Origin: Strigamia acuminata
Taxonomy: Eukaryota > Arthropoda > Chilopoda > Geophilomorpha > Linotaeniidae
DNA length: 64,000 bases
Reading direction: 5' to 3'
Assembly (NCBI GenBank): GCA_949358305.1
Contig: OX442314.1
Location: 30,179,118-30,243,117 of the forward strand
Shown here: positions 23,204-37,600 of the stretch, piece after piece
How the letters are laid out: each line of letters begins with the position of its first letter
Numbering within the stretch: the first letter of the stretch is position 1
Position numbers and translations under genes: made by a program
Notes under the pieces: model-generated
Told to the model about the DNA's origin: nothing
The model's input: only the letters and a program-made list of their open reading frames with translations
Database searches by the model: none

Positions 23204-26200
23204 TTACTCAGGTTTGCATAATATATCCACTACTAAATGATCCACACGAGCTGCATACGACTTGATCCGATGCACATCTTCAACACTGACACTCCAGTTC
23301 CTGCCAAGCAATGCCGACAACCGGGCAATTTCTGTCCTCACATCGTTTGCCCATTTCCACCAAAAGTGCTTTTTAATGTCACCATCAGATGGTTTCACTA
23401 GGTCTACATTGCCATGAATGTGCAATATGCCACCAGACTTATTTTTCAATGCCTTACATGCTACTTCCCACGCTAAAGCCGAACTGGGAATGAGTCCTAG
23501 ATTAACTCGATCGGCAACGTTGCTCGGACATACCTAAAACAATAATTCCATTTAACAATCGTGAAAACACGAGACACAGGATATTTATATTTTACACATA
23601 CATAAATAAGGTTAAAACAAAGTTACACAACAAACGGCCATTCATTAGAGAGTTTGTGGAATGCATTTTTCCCTTATTTTGTGCCACGTTACACTATTTT
23701 AGTGCCATATCGTAAGGGAAAAATCTTTAGTGTAGCGTTTTCAACGCTAAATTAAAATATAGCGCAGCCAAACAGAATTGAGAACACTATATTGTTAGCT
23801 CCGCCCATTGCAAATGGCAAATATTTTGTTGTCCCGATCAAACACATCACAGTCATAGGTACGTAGATTGAATGATAAGTGAGGCCCTAAATTGAATTTT
23901 AGGCCCAAAACCATACTTTGTAGGCATAATAATCGAATTTTATGCAGAAATTTGCACATTTACGTCCTCAAATTGAATTTTTAGGTCCAAAATTACTAAC
24001 TGTCAGTAGTTGGCTGAAATAGTGTAGTGATAACGGAAAAGTGCAGCCCGCAAAAACTTAATTTATCATTTTTCCCTTACACTATTTTCATACCGTATAG
24101 TCTTTAACTGTAAGGGAAAAATGCATCCCGCAAACTCTCTATTGAACTGCCACCGCTATAATTAGAACTTTAAAATCGAGAAAAACAAATCGGAACGACG
24201 TCTAGGAACGGCAGTGCAACTTGTAACCAAGTTACGTGTGACAACAAGACAAGTTTGATTGCGTAATTGCATTATGCATACTTCAAAACCCCAAAATAAT
24301 TATCCAATTAAAAAGTCACGAATATTAGCAGCCGACAAGATAAAAGAAAGATTTCCCGACTACTGTTCCTCTGACAAGAACATCTGTCACCCATCTATAG
24401 ATCCCCCATCCATTCTGATGCAAAAATCAAGATTACATCCTCAAAAAGCACCACTTGCATGACCTAATATCCCATGACAGACATTTTCCTATGCAAAACA
24501 ACAAAAAATTCATGAATGCTTACCTTTCTGCAGTCGCCTTCATGAACATGACATTGCATTTGCACTTTATTGAGGCGAAGATTACGCCTTAAAGCTGACA
24601 CCGCTTCAGGATTCCATTCACATGCATAAACAACGTCTGCTTTAGCATGCACAAGATATGGCAGAGTAAAATATCCAATACCTGCAAACATAAAGTCAAA
24701 TCAAGTATGGAAAGTTAGTTAAACTGCACTGTGCCACCAATACGTGCACATCATCGATTATGCTCGGTGAGGCAAAGTCCAGGTTAGAGAATACTGCCTC
24801 ATTTGTATTGCAGTATCCCTTTAATGCTCTAATAGGACGCGGGATGCCCATTCAACGCCCTATCCATTACAATGCAAATCTAAATGGACCAAAACGAGTA
24901 ATTCTATGTGTAAATTAACCAAAAATCACTAGATTCAATATGTAAATTGTAGAACATGATTTTATAAAAGACCTATGCCCTCCGACAGCAACAATTTACA
25001 ACAATACCTTGTCTTTATGGCTCCATACAGTGAAATTGTATCTGTGATTTGAACATTAAACTATTATAACTAACCAACACAATGTGCTTAGTTGAATTAA
25101 AAATTAAAATAAATGTTGTGAATAAAGTTAGCAGGCTCATCATCCACAAGTATGTGTTTTTATGGCTTGCTTTAAATCATAAATCAATGCAGATTACCAG
25201 CAACTCTGCTGGCAGATGTGAAAAATGAATAAACTGTTTTAAATGATGAAATTCCACTGCATTTACTACTATAGTATTAATATTGCTGATGCTAATGACT
25301 CAATCACAAGAAATTTTTTTTTAAAAAAAAAACCCTTATGGGCTTTCCTGTTTGAATAATTAATTACACACCACACACTCACCAACAATTTAATCTTCCA
25401 GGCAATTAATTTTCTGCTTCAATTTTTCATGTTTAAACCCTTGAATTTGCATAAAATTAAATTTGTCTGGTCAATGGTTCAATGCCATAAATTAAGATCA
25501 TTAATTATAAATTAGTATTCGAAGTAATTTCAATTAAATTGTTAGAGTTAAACACCAATTCAGCTTGAATACTATTTTATTCATGAAGAACATCAAAATA
25601 AAACCCAAATGCCATTGTTTTCCCATTCCTACTCCGTCTACCCTCCAGGTTGTAGGCTTAGATGATTTATGAGAAATCAATAAGAAAAACCAGAATGTTT
25701 TTTCAACGGCATGATCCTCCTTTAATGCTATTTTACACATACCATTGCACAGGTCAATACCAAATGGTAATTTGCAACACATGTAAGTTTTTTTCATTAT
25801 AACGAACTAATTTTTTGGATCCCTTGCGATTCATTACAATGAGACTCGACTGTATAAACATCTCTTACAACTCCCTTTAATTTTTTCTGGCGCCCTAGCT
25901 TTAAAGGGTTCGTAAATTACTTGCTCTGAATCAAACACCGTACTTTTTTTTATTTCCCTCTCTTTCGTGGCGTTTGTTACAAGGAGGTGTGTCAAAAACA
26001 CATGCTCATAACTACGCTATTAGCACGCACTTAAGCTAGGTTCACACTTGCGTTTACACTAGACGCAATGCAACGCTAGGAAAAATTAGTCAAGCGCAAC
26101 GCAAAGTCTGTTCACACTGTAGGGCACGTGTGAACAGAGCTGAAACAATTGATGCTGCGTCTGGCCAATCGGATGGTTTCAATAAAACCTGGAATTAGAT

Positions 26201-28464
26201 CTAGTTCTAGAACTAGTTCCAGAATCCGAAAACGACGGCCTGTTTGCATGTGGCAAAGTCTCGCCAACCAGACGTGAATCAACGAGAGTTGGAGTCGATC
26301 GTGATTGGTTGGCCGCAAGACCTTTCCTTGCGTTTCGTCGTTTACTTCAACTTGGAGTTGAAGCAGGAATTGGCGTCAACGTCAAGAATTTTCAGACGCA
26401 AGCAGCTTGCGTTGCGTCAGTTTTCTTGCATTGCGTCTAGTGTGAACTCAAGTGTGAACCAAGCTTCAGAGATTTCCCGTTTTCACCTTTCCTTGCAGTT
26501 ACGCACTTTCTCCCTACACTGATTCCTTCCAAGAATCTTACCAGCGAATAAGTCGACAACGGTTTCTCCCCTGCAATCCATCTTAGAAATCCTCAACTTC
26601 TCACTGATGTTTCCAATACTGAACATTGATTTGGTAATGTCAAATTCATATCTAGGTGTAAAAAAAAATAATTCAATTCAAAAAAAATAAATAAAGCCAC
26701 ATTAAAAAATAAAATGAAACGAGTCGTACATTATTTTGTTATCTACATGGCGAACCCATGAATTACTTCCTTTGAGAAGCGTCACTTGCGGTGTGCGATA
26801 ATCGTCCGCCACAATAATCCGTTTCACAGCAACACGCTCGGTAACAAGACAATCGCAGACCGCTGTCCACAGCTTGGTACCTAAAATTATCCAAAATAAA
26901 AATAATGTGCAACATAAAAACTTTTACAACCTGTACAAAAAAAACTGTATATTTTTATGTACAGTATTTTTCTTACAGGTTTTAAAGATTCAAAAGAAAT
27001 ACAAAGCTAAATTAATAAATTTCCCAACAAAAAAAGTAAAACAAATATAAAAAATAAGCACAAATTCTGAAACAAAATTTGGTACAAAAAACAATATAAC
27101 TTTATTCGCTGTCAATGTCAACATCTGATTTCATATGCATTTCCTTGCATAATACTGGTTCAAAATCACTATCATACCTCAAAATATTTTGGAAATTGTA
27201 TGAAAATTTTTGTTTTAAATTTAAATCAAATTGGGATTTAAAAAAGCAAATTTTTTAACCGCGCAAAATTGAAAAAGTCGTGTAAAATCGAAATTAAATT
27301 TTTTTCTAGACCGTGTTAATTAAAAACCATGTAAAAAAAGACCGTGCAAAAACGGAATTGGATATAGGTACTCATTTATAACGACGTGCCAGTAAGTATG
27401 CTTCTTAAAGCAGGATAATACAAAAAGTCAACGTTAATTTGAGCTCCAACACAACGCAGCCTCTCTGAATTATTTCAATTCACACCGACCATCTGACAAC
27501 AAATTAGGTTCACTTTAGCGATGCCATTTTCGCAACAAAAGCAACTTGAACCCGACCTAACCTGGTCTAACCACCATACTGCATGTATCGCTAAAACGAC
27601 CCCGTCACTAAAGTGATCAGACCCCTTGACAACATATGCAACAAATACAGCTTTAAAGCCTAGTTCACATGCATGCGTTGTTGCATCAGCTTGAAATATT
27701 TCAACTTCATGCGTCGTGTATTATAACGCACGAAATCGCACAAAATTACAAGGCACTTCAGCCAACCCGCATTGGTGAAACAACAACGAATGTGGACGAA
27801 GCAGCTTTGGTGCGCTAACGCAGGCGTTAACGTGTGCATGTGAACTAGGCTTAACTGACTTGTACAGTCGTGGACAAAAAAATCTTTTCTTCAGTTTAGC
27901 TGTTTTAAGTTTATCTACATATCATTATTTGTCCAGTCTATCTTTTAATACTGTTGTTAGGGCAAGACGAGAGACTGGGTCAAGATTGACGTCATTGAAT
28001 CTCAATGGATTGTTTGTCACCTGGTAGATAAACTTAAAAGAGCTGAACTGAATGGAAGTTTTTTTGTCCACGACGAATAGAAATTATGAATTTTCTAAGT
28101 TATGACGCAAAATATTAATTGTATGAATAACAAATAAATGATGTTACTGTCCGACGTTTTACAACATTATTCGCTGTATTTATTCCAACTGCTTTTTCTT
28201 ACCTAACGACTCCCACAGCTCACTTTTAAAACTATTTTCTGCAAACAATAGTAAATCTCCATGCCTTTCCCATTTTCTAGGTACTTGACTTTCCAATTCT
28301 TCGCTCCAAACATCTTGCCCCACGAGATTCTTCAGTTGAGCCACCAGTTTATCTCTTGGAGATGAGTTTCGCTTCTTCCTCATCAATTTTAAGCACCTAG
28401 TTGACGTAGGTGGTGACAAACACTTATTGGAATTTTGGGAACTTCTAACGCCATCTCTATCCAT
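23204..28464 (-). CDS. TRMT12: tRNA wybutosine-synthesizing protein 2 (TYW2/TRMT12) homologue
   Basis: Transfers the 3-amino-3-carboxypropyl group of S-adenosylmethionine to the yW-86 precursor at position 37 of tRNA-Phe. Five coding exons: 28464-28203, 26880-26730, 26651-26542, 24681-24524 and 23533-23204, closing on 336 aa. Motifs in order: WERHGDLLL (about 62-70), a TRTP-like region (RTPQVTLLKG), FDITKSMFSIGN (about 141), the SAM-binding loop VVDLFAGIGYFTLP (about 169-182), ACEWNP (about 194), ADRVNLGLIPSS, GGILHIHGNV and VKSYAARVDHLV-like RIKSYAARVDHLVVD near the C-terminus. The protein is shorter at the N-terminus than vertebrate TRMT12; an extra upstream exon was not found. Introns 1, 3 and 4 each contain TIR elements. 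Confidence 0.93.
23647..24140. mobile_element. TIR element in TRMT12 intron 4
   Basis: Left end AGAGAGTTTGTGGAATGCAT and right end GCATCCCGCAAACTCTCT are inverted repeats, with TTTTTCCCTTA next to both ends. No transposase ORF. Confidence 0.8.
26034..26466. mobile_element. TIR element in TRMT12 intron 3
   Basis: Left arm TAGGTTCACACTTGCGTTTA then CACTAGACGCAATGCAA; the right arm is its inverted counterpart, TTGCATTGCGTCTAGTGTGA then AAGTGTGAACC. About 430 bp. The frames inside are spurious. Confidence 0.8.
27655..27853. mobile_element. Short TIR element in TRMT12 intron 1
   Basis: AAGCCTAGTTCACATGCATG at the left end and its inverted match TGCATGTGAACTAGGCTT at the right. A related element with the same CTAGTTCACATGCATGCGTT theme lies at 33113-33390. 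Confidence 0.75.
27867..28077. mobile_element. Tc1/mariner-like MITE in TRMT12 intron 1
   Basis: Ends ACAGTCGTGGACAAAAAAAT and TTTTTTTGTCCACGACG are inverted repeats of the kind seen in Tc1/mariner elements. Arms extend inward over GTTTATCTAC / GTAGATAAAC. Confidence 0.8.
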
Positions 28465-30208
28465 TTCAGCTGATCCAAATTCTATAAAAAAAAAAAAAAA
28501 AATTAAATAAATTAAAAAAAAAAAAAACCATCACCTTTAGAACAGGGATCCATTTAAAACCACATCAACTGTTCCTGAGCTTTTTATGCCCCATTTTGCA
28601 AGGTGCTTTCGCCCAACACATAAAATTAATAATAAAAAAATGAAAATCCAACTATCGGCTTTTTACGATGCAAACACACTAAAATCTCGCCACCGCAAAA
28701 TCCCAACGGTTTAATCCTCGCTATAAAAAGTGCTAATCTCAAAGTAAACCTCTTTCAATCCAAACTGGAGCGAAATGGAAAATAAACTTCCCACTTAACA
28801 AATGTTTTCCAAACTAAAAATAGAATAGCTTTCGATCAACAGCTCGTTAACAAGATTACATCCACACTCGGCAGATTGTGTCCGCGAAGCGAAGGTCCAT
28901 TCCGGTGAAAGCAATCCCAGTTTAACACCGCACACTGACTACGGTCAACTTCATTTGGCCAATCCAAACAAGGCACAACGCTATGAACAACATTAGACAT
29001 TACAGAAAATTTCTTTTCAAAATTTGTTAAACTTTACCCACGTGGTTCACAAATATATTTAACGATGTATTCCCTTTCATTTAATCCGTGATTTAATGCA
29101 TTCCAAAATGTAGAGGAATAATTAGCAGTAATTATTTACAGTATATTAGTTGTACATTAAATAATAAATACACTTCATCGTACAATTGAAAAAATGCATT
29201 CATACCGTACTGCCACATTTAAACGCCCGGATTCATTCAAACACCGGGCCCGTTTTAATGCCGGGTAAACGCAAAAATGGCCAATTACGTATCCATAACG
29301 TTTCGAAAGTTTCGGAAATTGACGCTGCTGCAGATGGATTTTATAAAACCTGATAGAATCAAAATTTCGTTTTAATTACATCAGGTTTTATAAAAACCAT
29401 CAATTTTCGTTTTGTTATTTTCTTCGCATGTTTCATTAAATTGACGCCCGAACATTGTATTTTCATATTGCGCACGTATTGTGCACGTATTGTGCATGTT
29501 TGGTGCACAATATTTTGGTACTACGCTGTAAATTACTTTTAATGATGCATTTATTGTTGTTTACGGAGTATTTACTTCATTTTAGCATTATTAGACCTAA
29601 TAGTAGGCTTAATACTGCTGAATAACAACTGAAATTAGAAAATCGTCTACGCAGAATGGGATGCGCAGTACGAATTTAGCATCAAGATACCGGAGGCGAA
29701 CTGTAGTTGGTTGCCTGCCCCATTTCTCCCAATTATAAATCATTTCATTATAAGCATAACAAATCCTCGTTACTACGAACTGCCTTTTGCTTCCCCGACC
29801 TGTTCGTAACAGCGAGGTTCGACCTGTACTATTTAAATAATTCTACATTATCCAAGATTTTCAAATAATTTTTTGATTTGAAATAATAAAAGCACCTCCA
29901 ATTTAGAAGTGCACCACAATTTTTAATTTCAAATAATAGAAGAGTAACCTAAGCTTAATTCTTGCTGTGCAACAGTAGAAGCACGCCCGTCTATTTCAGG
30001 AAACAAGGCAAGCACTTTCCCGGTAACGATGACTTAGCATTCTCGAAAGTATGACATCACAGTTCCATCATTTACAGTCCACGCTAAGATAATGAACCGA
30101 GAAAGGTTTTCGGGACACAGGGGTGTCCGATTAATGCAAACAAAATAGTTTTATAAACTCCAATGTCTCTAATTAGTTCAGATAATTGGTGTTCTAGTGT
30201 AGTTCTAC
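28465..30208. other. Intergenic between divergent TRMT12 and G-gamma, no gene seen
   Basis: Contains poly-A tracts at 28483-28527, an inverted CCTGATAGAATC-flanked segment near 29345-29390, and remnants resembling a mariner-type repeat (29740-29830). No exon recognised; an upstream TRMT12 exon might be hidden here. Confidence 0.45.
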
Positions 30209-31014
30209 GGGTGGCCTAAATAAACTGGCCCAACAATACAGTATCTCAAAAAATATATATATTGTTCAATTATGTTAGTTACGTTTCTGGTGCAGTTTTG
30301 TTCGCTCTTTCGTTTGGTGTTTAGTTTTAGACGATCCGAGCTTTTGTTCTCAAGATATTTGTGATTTTAATCAATTTTTGTCCCAATTTGCTGAGTTTGA
30401 TTGCACTTGTCATTCTTGAATTTCAGATTTTGTGGTATACTTTTGGGGATTTTTTTCAGCAGTACCGATACAAGTAAACAGTACTTTTCAAAAAGTACCG
30501 CATCTCGTGGTCATGGTATTGTACCTGTACCTCTTTTTTTAGCACCATACCACTTAACTGAGATAAAACTCTCAAAAAATCTAGCAAAATCTCAAAAAAT
30601 CTAGCAAAATCTCAAGAAATCTAGCAAAATCTCACAAAATCTAGCAAAATCTTACAAAATCTAGCTAAATTTTGCAAATTTCACGCAATCTCGTACTATA
30701 AAATCTGAAGAAATCCACAAAAATACAGCTGAATAAATTCAAAACGTACCACAAAATCTGAAATTCAAGAATGACTACCGCAATCAAACTTGGCAAATTG
30801 GGTCAAAAATTGATTAAACTCGCAAATATCTCACGAAAAAAATCTCGGATCGTCTAAAACTACACACCAAACGAAAGAGCAGAAAAAACTGCTCCAGAAA
30901 CGTTAATCAAACTCCACTGCCCACAACTAACAATCAATACACATTTAATTGAACAATGAGTACACCCTTAGTAACCCTCCTTGTATTGTCGGGCCGATTT
31001 TATTTGGGCCACCC
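30209..31014. mobile_element. 806-bp foldback TIR element
   Basis: Left end GGGTGGCCTAAATAAACTGG and right end TTTATTTGGGCCACCC are inverted. The inverted homology runs several hundred bases inward (matching arms around TTCTTGAATTTCAGATTTTG at 30412 and its complement near 30757). The centre is a 20-bp tandem array. Confidence 0.85.
30565..30665. repeat. 20-bp minisatellite in the centre of a foldback element
   Basis: Four to five copies of ATCTCAAAAAATCTAGCAAA lie at the loop of the foldback element at 30209-31014. Confidence 0.75.
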
Positions 31015-31645
31015 GGCATTTACCAACCATCTTTCCCTTTTATTCCTTTCCAAGCTGTCTAATGATGTAGTTTAATCCGAAAAATAAAAATTAAATTCAT
31101 TAAATATAATGAACTTAATATTTATTTATCAGCTCAAACTACATCATTAGCCAACTTGGTAATATCCAAAAAACTAACCCTAACTCCGAAACATCACCTT
31201 CAAATTCAAACACACAACAAAATCCACCCAAACAATCCTTCGATCTTTACAAACAAATCAAAATTTAAAAAAAAAAATCTAAATCTTTAATCAAACATCC
31301 CAAAATAAACCCAAAACAAAAAAAAACAAAAAAAAAAAACACATCCACCCCAACTTTCCTTCTCCATTTCACCAGAAACAAATACCCAACACTGCATGAC
31401 GTCACAACCTACTCTCCACCACCCAGGCACTCGCAATCTAATCTCCAATGACATTCTTCTGCTTGCACACATCCCGGTGCAGCATCTGCTTATCACCCAG
31501 CACAAATTGCTCGCATCTGCTCCACAAAAACAGCAAAACAAACCCAAAAAAACAACCAAAAAACTAATTTCTTAAAACCGGTTCCGCAAACATAGTCACA
31601 ATAAGTGACTTTTCCGAATTATCCCCGCATCAAGCGGCTAAAGTC

Positions 31646-34600
31646 ATGTCTCAAGTGCAAGCAATGAAGAAACAGGTGTGTCAATTGAGGCAAGAAGCCA
31701 ACGTGGATCGAATAACGGTTTCGGAGGCTTGCGAAGAGTAAGTTCATTTTTCTTTCATTTCTCCTTACCTTGTTGCTATGGCAATACTTCAATGTCTGTT
31801 AAATTCACCCTGAAAAGCGCAATTCTGCCTGCAAATTGCATTTATGTTTGCATGCATTCAACAAGGTCCCATGGAATATTTCAAAATTTAAAATCAATTT
31901 TTGCAAAGAATGTTCAACTACGTGACTGACATATGGTCCCCCTATTGGTCAGTCACGGCGGAGTAATGAATTCCCAAAATATCAGGCGGTCGTAGCGGAT
32001 GAAGCCGAAAAAGCCGGTGATAAGGAATGAATTTAAAGCTTAGCAATAGGGATTCTTTCCCATTGATTTTTAAAGCCAAGTACGATTGCATTGAGTTTGG
32101 TAAAGAAAAAGTGTTATTTATACGGATTTATGACCGTGGTGACCTTATCGGCGGATAACAGCCCATCAAACCCGCCCGATCAATCTTGAGGCTGACATTC
32201 CATGCGGGTATACGCCATACCTTTAGCTTTACGCGGTGCTGTAGTGAGGGATATACGCGAGATTATATCCAGGGTGGGATCAAGATGGGATCACTCAGTG
32301 TAATGACGAATGGGGCGCATTAAGACGACCAAAATTCACCGACGAGCGTTGAAAACAATGAATGACAGGGCGCACAAATACGATCGTTCAGGGCGCTGAT
32401 CGACCTGGTCAACCCTGATTACATCGTATACCTTTGGCTTTCGGTTATAGTCATTTTAGCGACGCTCATTTTAGCGATTTTTACCAAAAAAGTTCCATTT
32501 TAGCGAACATGTCATTTTAGCGACACAAAAACCTAGGTTTTAGCGACAAGCCGGCTCAAAAAAAGTGGTTTTCATCAAAAAACCAGTAAGGTTAGGTTCG
32601 CGGGGGGTCAAGTGGGGGTTAGCCCTTCTTAGGAATTAAACCTAGGTTTTTGTGTCGCTAAAATGACATGTTCGCTAAAATGGTGTGTCGCTAAAATGAA
32701 ATCGCTAAAATGAAATCGCTAAAATGATGTACATCCTTGGCTTTATACACCGTATTCCTTCTGCACTATTACTACGTTTACATGCACCGAATATTTTGAG
32801 TGGTGAATAATTCGAGTGGTGAAAAAATCAAATTGTTGTGTTTACATGCAGAAAATAATTTGTGATCACTTTCGGTTTCGACCAATGGGAAAGTGCCGGA
32901 AGCGATGCGCGCATGCGCAATAAAAATAGTTCGAGTTCGCTCGAATTAAACAACCTTCTGCGAGAGATTATTCACTACTCGAATAATCCTTGTCGTCCCT
33001 GTTTGCATGAAAGTTGTGCGCGCGGAATATTTCATCTCGCTCGAAATATTCCATGCGTGTAAACATAGTATATGTGCATTACACCTTTGGCTTTACACGC
33101 CGTATAAACTCTTAAGCCTACTTCACATGCATGCGTTAATGCATGCGTTAGCGCACCAAAGCTGCTTCGTTGCATGTGAACTAGGTAGGTTGCTTCACCA
33201 ACGCGCATTGGCCGAAGCGCCTTGTGATTTCGTGCGTTATAATGCACGATGCATGAAGTTAAAGTAAGGGGTTTCATTAAATGAGCGATTATTGTGATTA
33301 GTTGATTATTGCAATAGTCGTAATCACTCAATTGTTAAAGGCCCAACAAAAATCTGATTATGTGATTATTGCATGTGAACTAGCCTTTAAGTTAGTACAA
33401 GGTTGTCCTTTCTCCCATTGGTCGAGCGATCACACGTGTAATGACACATAAAAGTAGGCCAAAACACCTGAATTGCATTCACAACCATTTTTCCTAACAA
33501 AACAACTAATTAACAAAGTAAAATTTGTTGTCCTGCCAAAAAATCAACAAACAAAGCAAAAAATTGTTTGATGGAATGAAAAAAATATTAAAATTAATCT
33601 CTTGAAAATAAAATAATTTTTTCAAATACAAAAATTTACGACTTAAAAAAACGATGAAAATAAATTAAACTACTTTTCCTGCATTGTAGTGCCCCGTTAG
33701 GATATTAATAAAGCTTAGCCAATGGGAGAAAGGACACTATTCTGTTAACTTAAAGTATACCTTCGGCTTTTCTTATGACTACAGCACTGTTAAGGTACTG
33801 GTACTGCCTTACTATATTTACTGTAATGGAGATAACCTCTAAGGTAATATCTCAGTCGCACCAAATTCATACGCTGAATTAGACAAGCTAATCCAGCACG
33901 AACATTTCATGTGACCAGGATCGTACATTTGTTTGGGTGATCACGTATCACATGAAGAATAACAGGGAATCTGAGCAAGGTGAACCAACAGAATAGAAAT
34001 AAAAGATGATTGGTTCAATGCGTGCGATGGCAATTTCATTAGTTCAAACGAATGATCTTGTAGAGAACCGGACGTCATGTTTCAGCAGGCTGACCCGACC
34101 TTCTCACAAAATTTTTATTACTTTTTAATTTTTATTAAATTTTTTACTCTGTGACCAGCATTTTATCACATCAAAAAATTGGAAAAAAAATCAAATTTTT
34201 AGAATATTGGCGAATACAACACCATGGTGTTATATTCAGCCAATATCATGTAAGTTTGTCGAAAAAGTAAAATTGTTATTTACTCTATTAATTTGCATTC
34301 ATTACGCTGATTAAAAGACAAAAAAGATTTATAAATTAACAAAAACAACGATATACTGTACGTTTTAAATATTTTTATACAAATCTGAATATAACACCAT
34401 GGTGTTATAGCTGAAGTGGTGTTATATTCGAATTTTTCAACAATGTTTCACAAATTACAGTTTTCAAAGAAACTCGAATACAACACCATGGTGTTATTTT
34501 CCAGCGAAGACGGTAGCATTGCATTTTCACCGAGAACTGGGAAAATCACCAAAAAATTTTAAAGACGTGTAGATATATGTTGTCCCTGTAGTCTCATTGC

Positions 34601-37600
34601 TGCTTAACGTGTGTTCAAATGGAAACACAAATTATCATCATGCAAAATCATGTGACTTCGTCGACTATGGAATTAAAACTTCACAAACACATTTACTGCA
34701 GTAATTAATCACTTTAGGTTTCCAGTAGACGCATTCACATAACCATAAAATAAATTTTTACATGTTAAATTTTACATTTAGACTAGTTTAAAAAATATAA
34801 ACAAGTTTAAGTAACTTCATGAATGTGCCTAGTATTTATTTTACAATCTTGTAACAAAATGCAAAGAAATCTCTGGACAATTCAGTTGCCTTTCAAAAAA
34901 CCTATACCCACCATAATTGTTTTGTTTTGTGTTGCTAAAGTAAATCTAATCCTCAGCAATCAAGTCTTTAAAGGGTAACTAGTAAAGTATCATTACACAG
35001 TGGACTCCCTCAAGATTAGATCCCAAATTGCCAGAGTTCACATTCACCACCACTGGATAAACAAGTGACAAGCTGACCAGCATGAGGAAGTAGAGATATG
35101 GATTAATGGGTTCCCCAGAAAATATATTGCCCTGCAGACACTGCCAGCAGAAATCAAATTAAGCACGGTAGACTCCAGAACTCTACTTTCATTGCTGTTT
35201 GTAACCTGCTCACATTAATAATTGTTTGCAAACAATACGGTAACTTAACTAACGATTGGTCGTTCATGTCACTTCGCAAAAATTCAATTCACTAGTCCAC
35301 TAGAAAATTATGATGTAATGCAGTTTGGCTCCGCCCACAATAAGAAAAATACAAATTAACAATGTTATAATGTTATTTTGCAATGGTTTTTCTCATACCA
35401 TTGTTACGATCACGTGATCGTATCACCTGACTTCATTTTTCCAAAGGTCTATTGTTGTCTTGCTAAAACAACAATTAAATCTTATCTGCTAAAACAACTG
35501 TTAAATCCTATCACTAACCTACCAATTAAATCTTATTGTTTTAAAATGATAGTGTTTGGTGAATTCGGCACTGGGTTTAGACTACTCAATAGGAACTACA
35601 GTCGAAACTCTTTATAACGAATCGCAAGGGACCGGACAAATCAATTCGTTATAACGAGAATTCGTTAAAACGAATTAGCTGAAAAAAATAAAATTTCATC
35701 ATAAACAACATTATTTATTCATAAAATCATGTTAATTTTATTCCGATTCTTAAAAACTGTTGAAATTGTTAAAACGGGACAAATTAAACTCAACTGCTAC
35801 AATTGGTAGCTTCTTGCCATTGTTAATGGCATTAAAAATGTTCAACTTGTCCTAAATCAAAATTTCTTTTCATTTGGCAGCCATTTTAAAACACAAAATT
35901 TTTCATTTTTTCTAAATATGTTCCTAACATGGGCAGTCATGTGATCAGTTTTGAAAATTCGTTATAACGAGGGCTTGTTGGTATTACAGTGTACCTGAAA
36001 ACCTGTTCGTTATAACGAATAATTCGTTATATCGAAATTCGTTATAACGAATATATTTAACATGGTGTTCTATGGCTGGCCAACCAAGTCATTTTCAATA
36101 ATTCGTTATAGCGATAATTCGTTATATCGCGATTCGTTATAAAGAGTTTCGACTGTACAATTATTTCTTTCCAACCAAAAGTGGCAATTTCTTCTAATTA
36201 AAAAATACCATGCGGTTGAATTCCCCTCGAAACCAGACTCACTCGACCTAAAAATTACTTATTTCGCTGAAAGGTTGTGGTAATATGTATAAAAACATTT
36301 CTTAAGTTGGGACCATAAAAATCTAATGTGCACTTTGTTTCCATAGTTTCACTTTACTCCCAGTTTAAGCCAATCATTATAAAAACTTTAAATAATTATT
36401 TTATACCACACTTTCACTACTCAGCATTGCTACAAACGCAAACATATGCTTTCATTCGTGCATGGACTAATGCCACGAACGGAGCTTCACTTTTTAATTT
36501 AGACATGAAATGATAAATGTGAACCAAATTCACGGAACCAAATTTCAAAACTAAACATTGTGCCAAGCATTTTCATTTTTCTGAATTTGAAATTCCTGCA
36601 GGCAGGCGACAATTCAAATTCAAAAACAATCAATGCGCCACCATGAACCAAAGATAACACGGACACGTATCCACATGTTCTGTGCGTTTTACCACCGATG
36701 GCGCCACATAACATACAGCCATACTGTATTCTGGGACGACAACACATAACAAACATGCTTAGTTGGCAAGCAATGCATGACACGTGATTGTTGTCATCCA
36801 ATCAGCGCACAGAACAACGATTCAATAGGAAATAACACATGGATCATGGCGCCACAGTTTTTAAAGAAAATTTGAAGTTTTTAAAGGAAATTTGAAGTTT
36901 TTAAAGGAAATTTGAAGTTTTTAAAGGAAATTTGAAGTTTTTAAAGGAAATTTGAAGTTTTTAAAGGAAATTTGAAGTTTTTAAAGGAAATTTGAAGTTT
37001 TTAAAGGAAATTTGAAGTTTTTAAAGGAAATTTGAAGTTTTTAAAGGAAATTTAAAGTTTTTAAAGGAAATTTGAAGTTTTTAAAGGAAATTTGAAGTTT
37101 TTAAAGGAAATTTGAAGTTTTTAAAAGAAATTTGAAGTTTTTAAAGGAAATTTGAAGTTTTTAAAGGAAATTTGAAGTTTTTAAAGGAAATTTGAAGTTT
37201 TTAAAGGAAATTTGAAGTTTTTAAAGGAAATTTGAAGTTTTTAAAGGAAATTTGAAGTTTTTAAAGGAAATTTGAAGTTTTTAAAGGAAATTTGAAGTTT
37301 TTAAAGGAAATTTGAAGTTTTTAAAGGAAATTATTACGTGATACGGTATCATGAAATACGCACGTTCACTCGATTTTCGTAACAAACCCCCCAAAATTGG
37401 CAAATTGCAGATTTTCCGCAAATACGCATTACGGTCCGATTGCGGCAATTGCGGACTAAAAAAATACCTCCAATTACAAAAATTTTGTTGTCAAAATGCT
37501 CTATTTGCATTATCCACACTTATGAAACCATTTTGGAGAAGTTTTATTTTCTGCAAAAATAGCAGCTTTAAATATTAGATGCGTTCAATTTGCGAAAAGA

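Noticed and set aside
32862-33331. ORFs in the G-gamma intron on both strands
   Set aside because: They overlap TIR elements at 32772-33069 and 33113-33390.
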